Assembly (NCBI GenBank): GCA_944324235.1
Contig: CALUVN010000016.1
Coordinates: 1 to 41,768, forward strand
Origin: Candidatus Gastranaerophilales bacterium
Lineage (GTDB): Bacteria; Cyanobacteriota; Vampirovibrionia; Gastranaerophilales; Gastranaerophilaceae
Direction: 5' to 3'
DNA length: 41,768 nucleotides
Part shown: positions 1 to 7,676 of the stretch, piece by piece
Layout: each line of letters opens with the position of its first letter
Position numbering within the stretch: position 1 is the first letter of the stretch
Translations under genes and position numbers: made by a program
Notes under the pieces: model-generated
The model's database searches: none
Told to the model about the DNA's origin: nothing
The model's input: only the letters and a program-made list of their open reading frames with translations

Positions 1-184
1 TACTCATGTTTTCGGCTTTTCTTTACTTTTTCTTTAATTTTTTATCCTTTTTTGTTAAGTTTTTGTTACAATTATAAATCATAAAATAGCAAAGAATGGC
101 AATATTATTGAGTTTTCAGATTTTTACATCGATATACAATATATATATAAATATTAATAAATAATTAAAGGTTAACATATTTGC

Positions 185-213
185 TTGCTTAGTTAATTTG
201 TTTGGTGTATAAC
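185..213 (+). promoter_or_regulatory. Probable gapA promoter
   Basis: TTGCTT (185-190) and TATAAC (208-213) are separated by 17 bases, and the transcript would start about 35 bases before gapA. A strong ribosome binding site, AAGGAG at 241-246, sits nine bases before the ATG at 256. The rest of 1-184 is very AT-rich with no supported gene; it may hold control elements for a gene to the left. Confidence 0.45.
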
Positions 214-249
214 AACCATGTTATAAGTTTACAGAATAAGAAGGAGTAA

Positions 250-1260
<1,011 letters not shown>

Positions 1261-1280
1261 TTGATAATTTAGACAGACTA

Positions 1281-1310
1281 AAAAAGCTCCGATTAATTCG
1301 GAGCTTTTTT
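1281..1310. terminator. Bidirectional intrinsic terminator between gapA and the facing unknown gene
   Basis: A 12-bp stem AAAAAGCTCCGA / TCGGAGCTTTTT with a 5-base loop, with a T run on each strand. It lies between the stop of gapA and the stop of the minus-strand gene at 1312, so it can serve both. Confidence 0.9.
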
Positions 1311-1311
1311 A

Positions 1312-2598
1312 TTATCTTTTTTTGTTATCAATATTGATTAAGCCCGGCTCAAGCTTTGAACCTGTAAAGAGTTCTCTCAGCGCAAACTGTGTTTTCGGGA
1401 GAACGTATGACAATAAGAAACTGCTCAGAGCCACGTTTGATATAATATTACCCGATTTAACGCGCAGAGCTTTTTTAGCAAATTTAGTTAAATTTTTAGA
1501 ATTCAGGGCATCTTTAGAAAACGAAAATATATCTTTTCCAAAGTTTTCCAAATCCTTTATATCAACAAAAATTCTCGGATCACGGCTATCTTGTGTGAGC
1601 ATTGTAACCTTTTTAAACATTGACGCATATTTTGTAAAAGGGCTCTGCGGGTTATTGTCAATGTATTCAAGCATCTGAGCGCCATTCATGCGGCCAAGAA
1701 AATCAAAACGGTTATTTTCCACATCAGATATGAATTCTTTGTTATTAAGCAGTTTAGGATCAAGATTCACATTGCTTTTGAAGATTCTGGCAGAAGTGAA
1801 ATTAAACAACTTTTCAATCTGTTTTGGTGCTACATAATTTAAATACAGCATACCGGCCATTTTAAAAGCGATGTCAAAGGGTTCATAACCTTTACGCGCA
1901 GTTAGCACCCTACCGACAGCATAACCGCCGTCAATTGCAGCCATTTTATCCGGAGTGGTAAGAGTTGCAACAGTTGAGGCAAACCCTGTAAATGATACGT
2001 CTTTCTTCTGTCCGAAAGTGGTTATATCAGACATGCCTAAGATATCAGAGTAATCCGGCTGATTTTGTTTTTCTTTTTCTGCAATTTTACGGGAAAGTGC
2101 AAATATACATTTAGGAATGATAAAACCGATTAAAGCCATCGGGATTGCGACAGCTGCCGTGAATTTTTTGGATACTAAACTTTCAAATGCTTTTTTATTG
2201 TCTCTAACTTTAATCAAATCTGCAACTGCTGCTTGCACTTCTTTTGATGTTGAATTAGCAAATTTTTTGATATTAAATTCAATCCCCTGAACAGGATTTT
2301 TAACAGCGTCTTCTTTAAAGAGCCTTGCACTAATTTTAGGGTTGTAACCTTTTTTAGATATAAACATATCTGAAGCAGCCTCAACAACAGGAATAGCCCC
2401 GAGCCAGACCGCAGACGTAGTGTATTCATCAATTGTGCGCTCACGCACTGCATAACGAGCTACTTTTGGCGATTCATCTATATTTTGCTTATACGTCAAC
2501 GCAATCTTAATAGGGTTTTCAACCCCGCAATCTCTGACCAGTAAGGGGTAAACAGAATTATTATTTCCAATTGCCGAAATTATATTAACTAGTGACAT
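1312..2598 (-). CDS. Conserved-type membrane protein of unknown function under a leader-peptide attenuator
   Basis: I do not recognise this protein of 428 residues. Two hydrophobic helices can be seen: one near residues 147-167 (IPMALIGFIIPKCIFAL) and one near the C-terminus (ISNVALSSFLLSYVLP). The rest is mixed helical, lysine-rich sequence without cysteine clusters or known motifs. The start is set at the ATG at 2598. A TTG six codons upstream is in frame, but it overlaps the ribosome binding site GGAGG at 2610-2614, which sits 11 bases before the ATG. The gene is alone on its transcript: a terminator follows it and a 190-base leader with a histidine-rich ORF precedes it. Nothing in the protein suggests a histidine biosynthetic enzyme or His-tRNA synthetase. 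A transporter or membrane-associated role is possible but not shown. Confidence 0.75.
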   Translation of the reverse strand: MSLVNIISAIGNNNSVYPLLVRDCGVENPIKIALTYKQNIDESPKVARYAVRERTIDEYTTSAVWLGAIPVVEAASDMFISKKGYNPKISARLFKEDAVKNPVQGIEFNIKKFANSTSKEVQAAVADLIKVRDNKKAFESLVSKKFTAAVAIPMALIGFIIPKCIFALSRKIAEKEKQNQPDYSDILGMSDITTFGQKKDVSFTGFASTVATLTTPDKMAAIDGGYAVGRVLTARKGYEPFDIAFKMAGMLYLNYVAPKQIEKLFNFTSARIFKSNVNLDPKLLNNKEFISDVENNRFDFLGRMNGAQMLEYIDNNPQSPFTKYASMFKKVTMLTQDSRDPRIFVDIKDLENFGKDIFSFSKDALNSKNLTKFAKKALRVKSGNIISNVALSSFLLSYVLPKTQFALRELFTGSKLEPGLINIDNKKR

Positions 2599-2630
2599 TA
2601 TTTTTTTAACCTCCAATTCATCAATAAAAT

Positions 2631-2660
2631 AACCTCTTACGCTTTTATCCCGAAGAGGCT
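2631..2660 (-). terminator. Terminator hairpin of the leader (attenuator)
   Basis: Read on the minus strand, AGCCTCTT (2653-2660) pairs with AAGAGGTT (2631-2638), eight pairs including one G-U, followed by ATTTTATT. The U tract is imperfect. The hairpin lies between the histidine-rich leader ORF and the ribosome binding site of the unknown gene, where an attenuator belongs. Its left arm can instead pair with the end of the leader ORF. Confidence 0.55.
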
Positions 2661-2707
2661 ACTTATTTTAGAATTGAATTATTAATTAAAACCGCGCATC
2701 ATCAATT

Positions 2708-2770
2708 CTATAGCCCCTTCAGGAAGCTATGATGTTGATGATGATGTAATTGTGCAGTTCTTAAAATCAT
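2708..2770 (-). CDS. Histidine-rich leader peptide (20 aa)
   Basis: A 20-codon ORF with an ATG at 2768-2770, a ribosome binding site AAGGT six bases upstream (2776-2780) and a TAG stop at 2708-2710. Residues 9-14 read HHHQHH, so five of six consecutive codons are CAT. It lies about 110 bases before the start of the unknown membrane-protein gene on the same strand and overlaps RNA segments that can pair with a downstream terminator arm. This is the layout of amino-acid biosynthetic leader peptides, whose translation, not product, does the work. The alternative is a chance reading of a CAT-rich repeat; the ribosome binding site, the stop position and the matching RNA arms argue against that. 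Confidence 0.6.
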   Translation of the reverse strand: MILRTAQLHHHQHHSFLKGL

Positions 2771-2834
2771 ATTTTACCTTTAAATAAATCTGTTACTATA
2801 ATGTTAACAATAAAAATTTTAAATTGCAATACCC

Positions 2835-3119
2835 TCACTCATTTAATGAAAATATTTCTTTAATCCTATTTATTTTATCCACGTCATCAGTTTTAAACAA
2901 GACAGTTTTATCTTTTGAAGTTTCTCCTCTAACTATATCAATAGAAGTTTTTGGGATTTTAAAGGTTTTAGAAAGAAATTCAATAAGAGCCTTGTTAGCC
3001 TTTCCGTCGACAGGTTGCGCCGTAATTTTAACTTTTATACTGCCGTCATCACTTTTAATAATCTCATTCTTAGATGCGTTTGGCGAAATTCTCAAATTCA
3101 GTAAAAAACCTTTTTCCAT
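2835..3119 (-). CDS. YggU / DUF167 (UPF0235) family protein
   Basis: A 94-residue protein matching the small, widespread YggU (DUF167) family in length and pattern: the N-terminal strand LNLRISPNASKNE, the central KVKITAQPVDGKANKALIEF block and the C-terminal IVRGETSKDKTV block. The molecular role of this family is not established. The gene is divergent from the Rel gene, with 93 bases between the two starts. There is no convincing ribosome binding site. A possible -10 box, TATGAT, about 11 bases before the ATG with a weak TTCATA 17 bases further up, would give a very short leader. The next gene downstream is the attenuated unknown gene, so readthrough into its leader is possible. Confidence 0.85.
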   Translation of the reverse strand: MEKGFLLNLRISPNASKNEIIKSDDGSIKVKITAQPVDGKANKALIEFLSKTFKIPKTSIDIVRGETSKDKTVLFKTDDVDKINRIKEIFSLNE

Positions 3120-3174
3120 AGAGCAATATTATCATAAAAACGTAGTCTTAATGTATGAAATTAAACGATTTTAC

Positions 3175-3203
3175 TTGAAAAAAAGAAATAAAATCTGTAT
3201 GAT
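3175..3203 (+). promoter_or_regulatory. Rel promoter giving a near-leaderless mRNA
   Basis: TTGAAA (3175-3180), 17 bases, TATGAT (3198-3203). Both boxes match consensus well. The start of transcription would fall at about 3210-3211, only two or three bases before the ATG at 3213. No ribosome binding site can be seen, which fits leaderless translation. Confidence 0.6.
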
Positions 3204-3212
3204 AAATTTACT

Positions 3213-5435
3213 ATGACAGAAAAACCGCTATTCGACGATATAAGACAAAAATTAATAGATCAGCACAGAGACGATGAAGAAATTAAACAAATAGAAAAAG
3301 CCTTTGAATTTGCAAAACGCCTTCACGAAGGGCAATACAGAATTTCAGAAGAGCCTTATATCATTCACCCTGTCGAAGTAGCAAAAATTCTAATAGATTT
3401 AAAAGTAGACTCACACACACTTCAAGCCGCATTTTTGCACGATATACTCGAAGATACGGATACAAAACCTGAAGAAATCCGTGAATTGTTCGGAGATGAT
3501 GTTTTAAACCTCGTTCAAGGGGTAACAAAACTCGGAAAATTACAGTTTAAATCAAAAGAAGAACGTCAGGCAGAGAATTTCAGACGTCTTTTTATTGCAA
3601 TGGCAAGCGATATAAGAATAATTTTTCTTAAACTTGCAGATAGACTGCACAATATGCGAACCCTGAATTTTATGTCGGTCAACAAACAGCAAAAAATAGC
3701 AAAAGAGACCTTAGATATCTTTGCGCCGCTTGCAAACCGCTTAGGTATCGGGAAAATTAAGGCCGAACTTGAAGATTTATCACTGAGATACCTTGAACCT
3801 GATAAATACTTTGAAATAGCCCAGCTGGTCTCCCAGAAAAAAGCCGAACGCGAAATGACTGTCAATATGCTGATTGAAAAAATTTCAAATGACGTCAAAA
3901 AAAGCGGAATAAACGCACAAATTACGGGACGCGCAAAGCACTATTACAGCATCTACAGCAAAATGAAGCGCTTGAACATAGCGTTTCACGACTTATACGA
4001 CATCACAGCCGTACGCGTAATAGTCGATACGGAAAAAGAATGCTACGAAGTTTTAGGGCTTATTCACTCCCAATTTAAACCAATCCCCGGAAGATTTAAA
4101 GATTACATCGCAATGCCGAAAGGCAACCTGTACCAATCTTTGCACACTTCAGTCATCGGTCCTCGTTCAAAACCGCTGGAAGTTCAAATAAGAACATGGC
4201 AAATGCATGAAGTCGCTGAATACGGGGTTGCGGCGCACTGGAGATATAAAGAAAAAGGTTCTCAAAAAGCAGATAAGGCATCTGATTTACAATTTTCGTG
4301 GATGAGAAAGCTCGTCGAATATGACAAAGACATGACAAATGCCGAAGATTACGTGAATTCGGTAAAACTGGATTTATTTTCCGATCAGGTTTTTGCATTC
4401 ACCCCGAACGGCGACGTCATAGATTTACCTGTTAATGCAACCCCTGTTGATTTTGCATACAGAATTCACTCTGATGTCGGAAGCAAAACAATTGGTGCTC
4501 TTATCAACGGACGTATCGCACAGCTTGATACAAAACTGAATAACGGCGACATAGTAGAAATTATAACATCTAAAACCCCTGCGCCGCGTCTGGACTGGTT
4601 GAACTTTGTTGTCACAAAGCAGGCTTCCTCTAAAATTCGTCAGTGGTTTAAAAAGAACAAACGCGAAGACCACGTTGAAATGGGCAAAACAATGCTTGAA
4701 CGCGAATTGACCAAAGCCGTTTTTGACGATTATGTAAAAAAAGAAGAGTTTGAAAAAGTTGCGAAAATTATGAATTATCAGAGCGCGGAAGATTTATTCG
4801 CAGCTCTCGGCTACGGTGAAACCACAGTTAACAAAATAGTAAATAAACTTAAAAAGCCGCAGCCTAAAACACCTGAACAGACATTCACAGGTCACACACA
4901 TAAAAAATCAGAAAAAGATATCGTTGGGCTCGAAGGTATGCTTTATTCCTTTGCCCGCTGCTGTTCACCGATTCCGGGAGAACCTATCGTCGGCGTTGTA
5001 ACAAGATCTAAAGGGGTTTCTGTCCACCGTCTGGATTGCAAAACTCTTGATTCAATTCCGCCGGAAAGATTAATGGACATACACTGGTCTGGTGATAACA
5101 CAAGCCGAACCTACACAACCACCATACGTGTTGAAACCGCAGAAAAAATAGGTTTGTTAAAAGATATTGTCGGAGCTGTATCAGACAACAACTCAAATAT
5201 TATTTCTGCAAACGTTAAATCAAAAGCCGGTAAGGTAGGTATTATTGAACTCAGCATTGAACTTGATAATATTGATACGTTTAAAAAAGTTATCAACAGC
5301 ATCCAATCCATACCAGATGTTTACAGCGTAAAGAGAATTCAAACATCAGCGCACCATACGTCACAAGGCCGAAACAAAAATAACAGCAATTCAAACAGTC
5401 AAAAAAACAGACCCCAAAAGAAAAAATCAAAATAA
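3213..5435 (+). CDS. rel: Bifunctional (p)ppGpp synthetase/hydrolase, RelA/SpoT family
   Basis: Makes and degrades the starvation alarmone (p)ppGpp. The 740 residues carry the full long-RSH order: HD hydrolase domain (about 25-190, with HDILEDT giving H76-D77), synthetase domain (about 230-345, YSIYSKM and GNLYQSLH), TGS domain (about 390-450), a conserved cysteine block (FARCCSPIPG, about 575) and a C-terminal ACT domain (about 645-715). The synthetase motif at 294-297 is RFKD, the RxKD form of bifunctional Rel enzymes rather than the ExDD of synthetase-only RelA, so both activities are predicted. The last 30 residues are a low-complexity tail rich in Asn, Ser, Gln and Lys, beyond the usual end of the ACT domain. 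It has its own promoter. A histidine-responsive leader lies just upstream on the other strand. Confidence 0.96.
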   Translation: MTEKPLFDDIRQKLIDQHRDDEEIKQIEKAFEFAKRLHEGQYRISEEPYIIHPVEVAKILIDLKVDSHTLQAAFLHDILEDTDTKPEEIRELFGDDVLNLVQGVTKLGKLQFKSKEERQAENFRRLFIAMASDIRIIFLKLADRLHNMRTLNFMSVNKQQKIAKETLDIFAPLANRLGIGKIKAELEDLSLRYLEPDKYFEIAQLVSQKKAEREMTVNMLIEKISNDVKKSGINAQITGRAKHYYSIYSKMKRLNIAFHDLYDITAVRVIVDTEKECYEVLGLIHSQFKPIPGRFKDYIAMPKGNLYQSLHTSVIGPRSKPLEVQIRTWQMHEVAEYGVAAHWRYKEKGSQKADKASDLQFSWMRKLVEYDKDMTNAEDYVNSVKLDLFSDQVFAFTPNGDVIDLPVNATPVDFAYRIHSDVGSKTIGALINGRIAQLDTKLNNGDIVEIITSKTPAPRLDWLNFVVTKQASSKIRQWFKKNKREDHVEMGKTMLERELTKAVFDDYVKKEEFEKVAKIMNYQSAEDLFAALGYGETTVNKIVNKLKKPQPKTPEQTFTGHTHKKSEKDIVGLEGMLYSFARCCSPIPGEPIVGVVTRSKGVSVHRLDCKTLDSIPPERLMDIHWSGDNTSRTYTTTIRVETAEKIGLLKDIVGAVSDNNSNIISANVKSKAGKVGIIELSIELDNIDTFKKVINSIQSIPDVYSVKRIQTSAHHTSQGRNKNNSNSNSQKNRPQKKKSK

Positions 5436-5496
5436 TACCACGTCAAAAAACTTAAAGAATTTGCATATATCTAAATACTTGCTAACATAGTATTGT

Positions 5497-7176
5497 ATGA
5501 TAAAGATATTGTTTGTAAGTGAAAATACAGAAGAAATTGCCCGCTTAAGCACGATTTTCAGCAAAAATCAGTTTGAGTTTTCGGTGCTGTATACAGAAAT
5601 GCAGGTAATAGATATACTGCAAATCGGCGGCCCCGATATTATCATTCTTGACAGCGGGCTTGAATGCATAAAATCTCTTACAAAAAAAATCAAATCGTTT
5701 TCTGATAGCAACACAATTATATTATATATAACTAACACCCCTGAACAGGAAATCCTGAAATACGCAAATGCATATATGACAAAAGAGATGTCGGATTATC
5801 TTATAGCTTCGACTATTAACGTATATTTAAAAACCAAAAATTCACTGGAAAAGCTTTCTAATACAAACAAAGATCTGGCAGACAGTTTGTACAGACTTAA
5901 TGCACTGTACAGCACAAGTTCAAATTTTGCGGAAACTCTTGATAAAGAAAAGCTGCTTTCTTATATGATTGAAGGACTTGATAAGGCATTGAGTTTTTCT
6001 CTTACCTGCACACTGTCATTTTGTACGGAAGATGAGCCTGTATTGATGTTAAACTCATTGTACGAAATATCGGATGAAATTTTAAGTGCATTGAAACTCA
6101 GGACGATTTTAAATTACAAAAATGCGTTTGAAAATCCGCCTTATGAAATAGATGAAGAAAACCTCAAAGTAATTAAAACCGTCAAATATCCGGGGAATCG
6201 GTTTACATTCAGCCTGTTTCAGTATGATAATATGTTTGCGCCGATTAGTCTCGGGGAAAATGTTTTCGGATGCGTGGAAATTTTTAAGGATTCATCGTTC
6301 TCCTCAGAAGACGCAACCTGTTTCCAAACTATAGCAAGACAGGTAGCACTGCCTTTGAAAAACGCGACACTATATCAGGAAATAAAAGAAACTAACCATA
6401 AACTTGAAAAACTTGAACGCCTAAAATCAGAATTCATTTCAATTGTTTCTCACGAACTGCGTACACCTTTGACATCAATTAAAAATTCGCTTGATATACT
6501 CCTTAGCGGCAAGTGCGGAGAAGTGACAAATAATATGGAAAAATTCCTGAATATGGCAAGCAGAAACGTTCAGCGGCTTTCAGGAATTATTAACGATTTG
6601 CTTGATTTGTCCAAAATCGAAGCAGGTAAGATGGATTTTGTATTCAAGAATATGAATATCCATTCTGTTGTTGATTATGTAAAATCTGCGCTCTCGGAAG
6701 TTGCCAAAGAACACGGGCTGACGCTAAATTCAGAAGAGACAGCAAACCTTCCGGATATCTATGCTGACAGCCAGCGGCTTGAACAGGTTTTGACAAATCT
6801 TGTATCTAACGCAATAAAATTTACTCCGGAGGGCAAAAACATAACAATAAAAACAGAACTGATAAATGCGTCAGACATAAAATGTCATCCGTATTTTGAG
6901 GAAGATATCAAAAAGCTTAACGGCGAATATATAATGGTGAGTGTCGCTGATGAAGGAATAGGAATAGCCGAAAAAGACCTCTTACACGCTTTTGACAAAT
7001 TCGCGCAGCTTGAAAATTCATTATCAAGAAAAGTCGGAGGTTCAGGATTAGGTCTGCCTATCGCCAAACAATTACTGGAAGCGCATCAGGGCACAATCTG
7101 GTGTGACAGCACTCCTGATGTCGGCTCAACTTTCCACTTTGTAATACCTGTTGCAAAAGTTCCTGTAACTGTATAA
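5497..7176 (+). CDS. Sensor histidine kinase with N-terminal pseudo-receiver and GAF-like domain
   Basis: Autophosphorylates on histidine and passes the phosphate to a response regulator, probably the one encoded next. The 559 residues contain a receiver-like domain (about 1-115), a GAF-like region (about 145-300), a short coiled coil, the HisKA dimerisation box (SHELRTPLTSIKNSLD, His319), and an ATPase with N box (NLVSNAIKF, about 434), G1 (DEGIGIAEKD), F (FDKFAQLENS) and G2 (GGSGLGLPIAK, about 513). There are no membrane helices, so it is cytoplasmic. The receiver-like domain keeps an Asp at 52, but the acidic pair that should follow the first strand reads SEN, so it is probably not phosphorylated normally. 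The start lacks a ribosome binding site. The gap to the next gene holds an inverted repeat and a separate promoter. Confidence 0.93.
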   Translation: MIKILFVSENTEEIARLSTIFSKNQFEFSVLYTEMQVIDILQIGGPDIIILDSGLECIKSLTKKIKSFSDSNTIILYITNTPEQEILKYANAYMTKEMSDYLIASTINVYLKTKNSLEKLSNTNKDLADSLYRLNALYSTSSNFAETLDKEKLLSYMIEGLDKALSFSLTCTLSFCTEDEPVLMLNSLYEISDEILSALKLRTILNYKNAFENPPYEIDEENLKVIKTVKYPGNRFTFSLFQYDNMFAPISLGENVFGCVEIFKDSSFSSEDATCFQTIARQVALPLKNATLYQEIKETNHKLEKLERLKSEFISIVSHELRTPLTSIKNSLDILLSGKCGEVTNNMEKFLNMASRNVQRLSGIINDLLDLSKIEAGKMDFVFKNMNIHSVVDYVKSALSEVAKEHGLTLNSEETANLPDIYADSQRLEQVLTNLVSNAIKFTPEGKNITIKTELINASDIKCHPYFEEDIKKLNGEYIMVSVADEGIGIAEKDLLHAFDKFAQLENSLSRKVGGSGLGLPIAKQLLEAHQGTIWCDSTPDVGSTFHFVIPVAKVPVTV

Positions 7177-7181
7177 GTACA

Positions 7182-7218
7182 CCACAACTTTTAATTTTTA
7201 TGCAATAAAGAGTTGTGG
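7182..7218. other. Imperfect inverted repeat after the kinase gene
   Basis: CCACAACT (7182-7189) and AGTTGTGG (7211-7218) can form a stem, extended by AAA/TTT after one mismatch. No T run follows on either strand, so it is a weak terminator at best, and it could be a protein-binding site near the response regulator promoter. Confidence 0.35.
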
Positions 7219-7261
7219 CTACATTAAAAAAACGTTACAATAGCATTGCCCCACAAAAATA

Positions 7262-7270
7262 TGCTATAAT
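7262..7270 (+). promoter_or_regulatory. Extended -10 promoter for the response regulator
   Basis: TGCTATAAT is a perfect TATAAT with the upstream TGn of an extended -10. No good -35 is seen at 17 bases. Transcription would begin at about 7277, with an AGAGG ribosome binding site before the ATG at 7298. Confidence 0.55.
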
Positions 7271-7297
7271 AGAATTGGGTATATTGTAGAGGAAATT

Positions 7298-7675
7298 ATG
7301 AAAAAGATTTTAATCGTTGATGATGAACAGGATATTGTAGAAAGTCTAAAATTTGTGCTGGAAGTTGCAAATTACACCTGCTACTGCGCATACAACGGAG
7401 AAGACGGACTTAAACTGGCAAAAGAAATTATGCCTGATTTAATAATTCTTGACGTTATGATGCCGAAAATTAACGGTTATAAAATCAGCAGACTTTTGAA
7501 ATACGACAACAAATACAAAAATATCCCTATACTTATGGTAACAGCCCGCTCGCAGGAGGAAGACAAACTCATAGGTGAAGAAACAGGGGTTGACGAATAT
7601 ATCACAAAACCTTTTGACCTCGATGAAGTTGTTAAAAAAGTTGATCAGTATTTAGGCTCTCAGGTAGAAAAATAA
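7298..7675 (+). CDS. Single-domain response regulator (CheY-like receiver)
   Basis: A stand-alone receiver of 125 residues, the normal size of one domain, with no output domain. The acidic pair D8-D9, the phosphorylated D52 (IILDVMMP), the Thr in MVTARS and the Lys in TKPF are all present, so it should be a functional phosphate acceptor. It follows the hybrid-like kinase and precedes a PilB-like ATPase whose start lies one base after this stop (TAAGATG), so the two are cotranscribed and probably translationally coupled. Without an output domain it must act by protein contact; the adjacent ATPase is the obvious candidate partner, which is inference. Confidence 0.93.
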   Translation: MKKILIVDDEQDIVESLKFVLEVANYTCYCAYNGEDGLKLAKEIMPDLIILDVMMPKINGYKISRLLKYDNKYKNIPILMVTARSQEEDKLIGEETGVDEYITKPFDLDEVVKKVDQYLGSQVEK

Positions 7676-7676
7676 G

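Larger units (their letters stand above)
2631..2790 (-). promoter_or_regulatory. Putative histidine-responsive transcription attenuator
   Basis: Segments in transcript order: A, the His codons CATCATCAA (2743-2735); C, CCTGAAGGGGCT (2723-2712), the last codons of the leader; D, TTGATGATG (2705-2697); E, AGCCTCTTCGGG (2660-2649); F, AAGAGGTT (2638-2631). A pairs with D over nine bases. C pairs with E over twelve contiguous bases including two G-U pairs. E pairs with F as a terminator. C-E and E-F exclude each other. A ribosome stalled on His codons would free C for E and let transcription continue. A ribosome reaching the stop at 2708 would cover C and allow termination. A possible -10 box, TATAGT, lies at 2795-2800. 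The mechanism is inferred by analogy with the enteric his leader. Confidence 0.6.

Noticed and set aside
2596-2616. TTG at 2614-2616 as start of the unknown membrane protein
   Set aside because: It overlaps the GGAGG ribosome binding site that serves the ATG at 2596-2598.
2721-2749. Plus-strand mini-ORF ATG ATG TTG ATG ATG ATG TAA with AGGA before it
   Set aside because: It is the complement of the CAT repeat of the leader ORF, has no gene behind it on that strand, and only six codons.
2631-2790. T-box or other tRNA-sensing riboswitch in the leader
   Set aside because: No T-box consensus (AGGGTGGNACCGCG) is present; a coding leader with pairing arms explains the sequence better.
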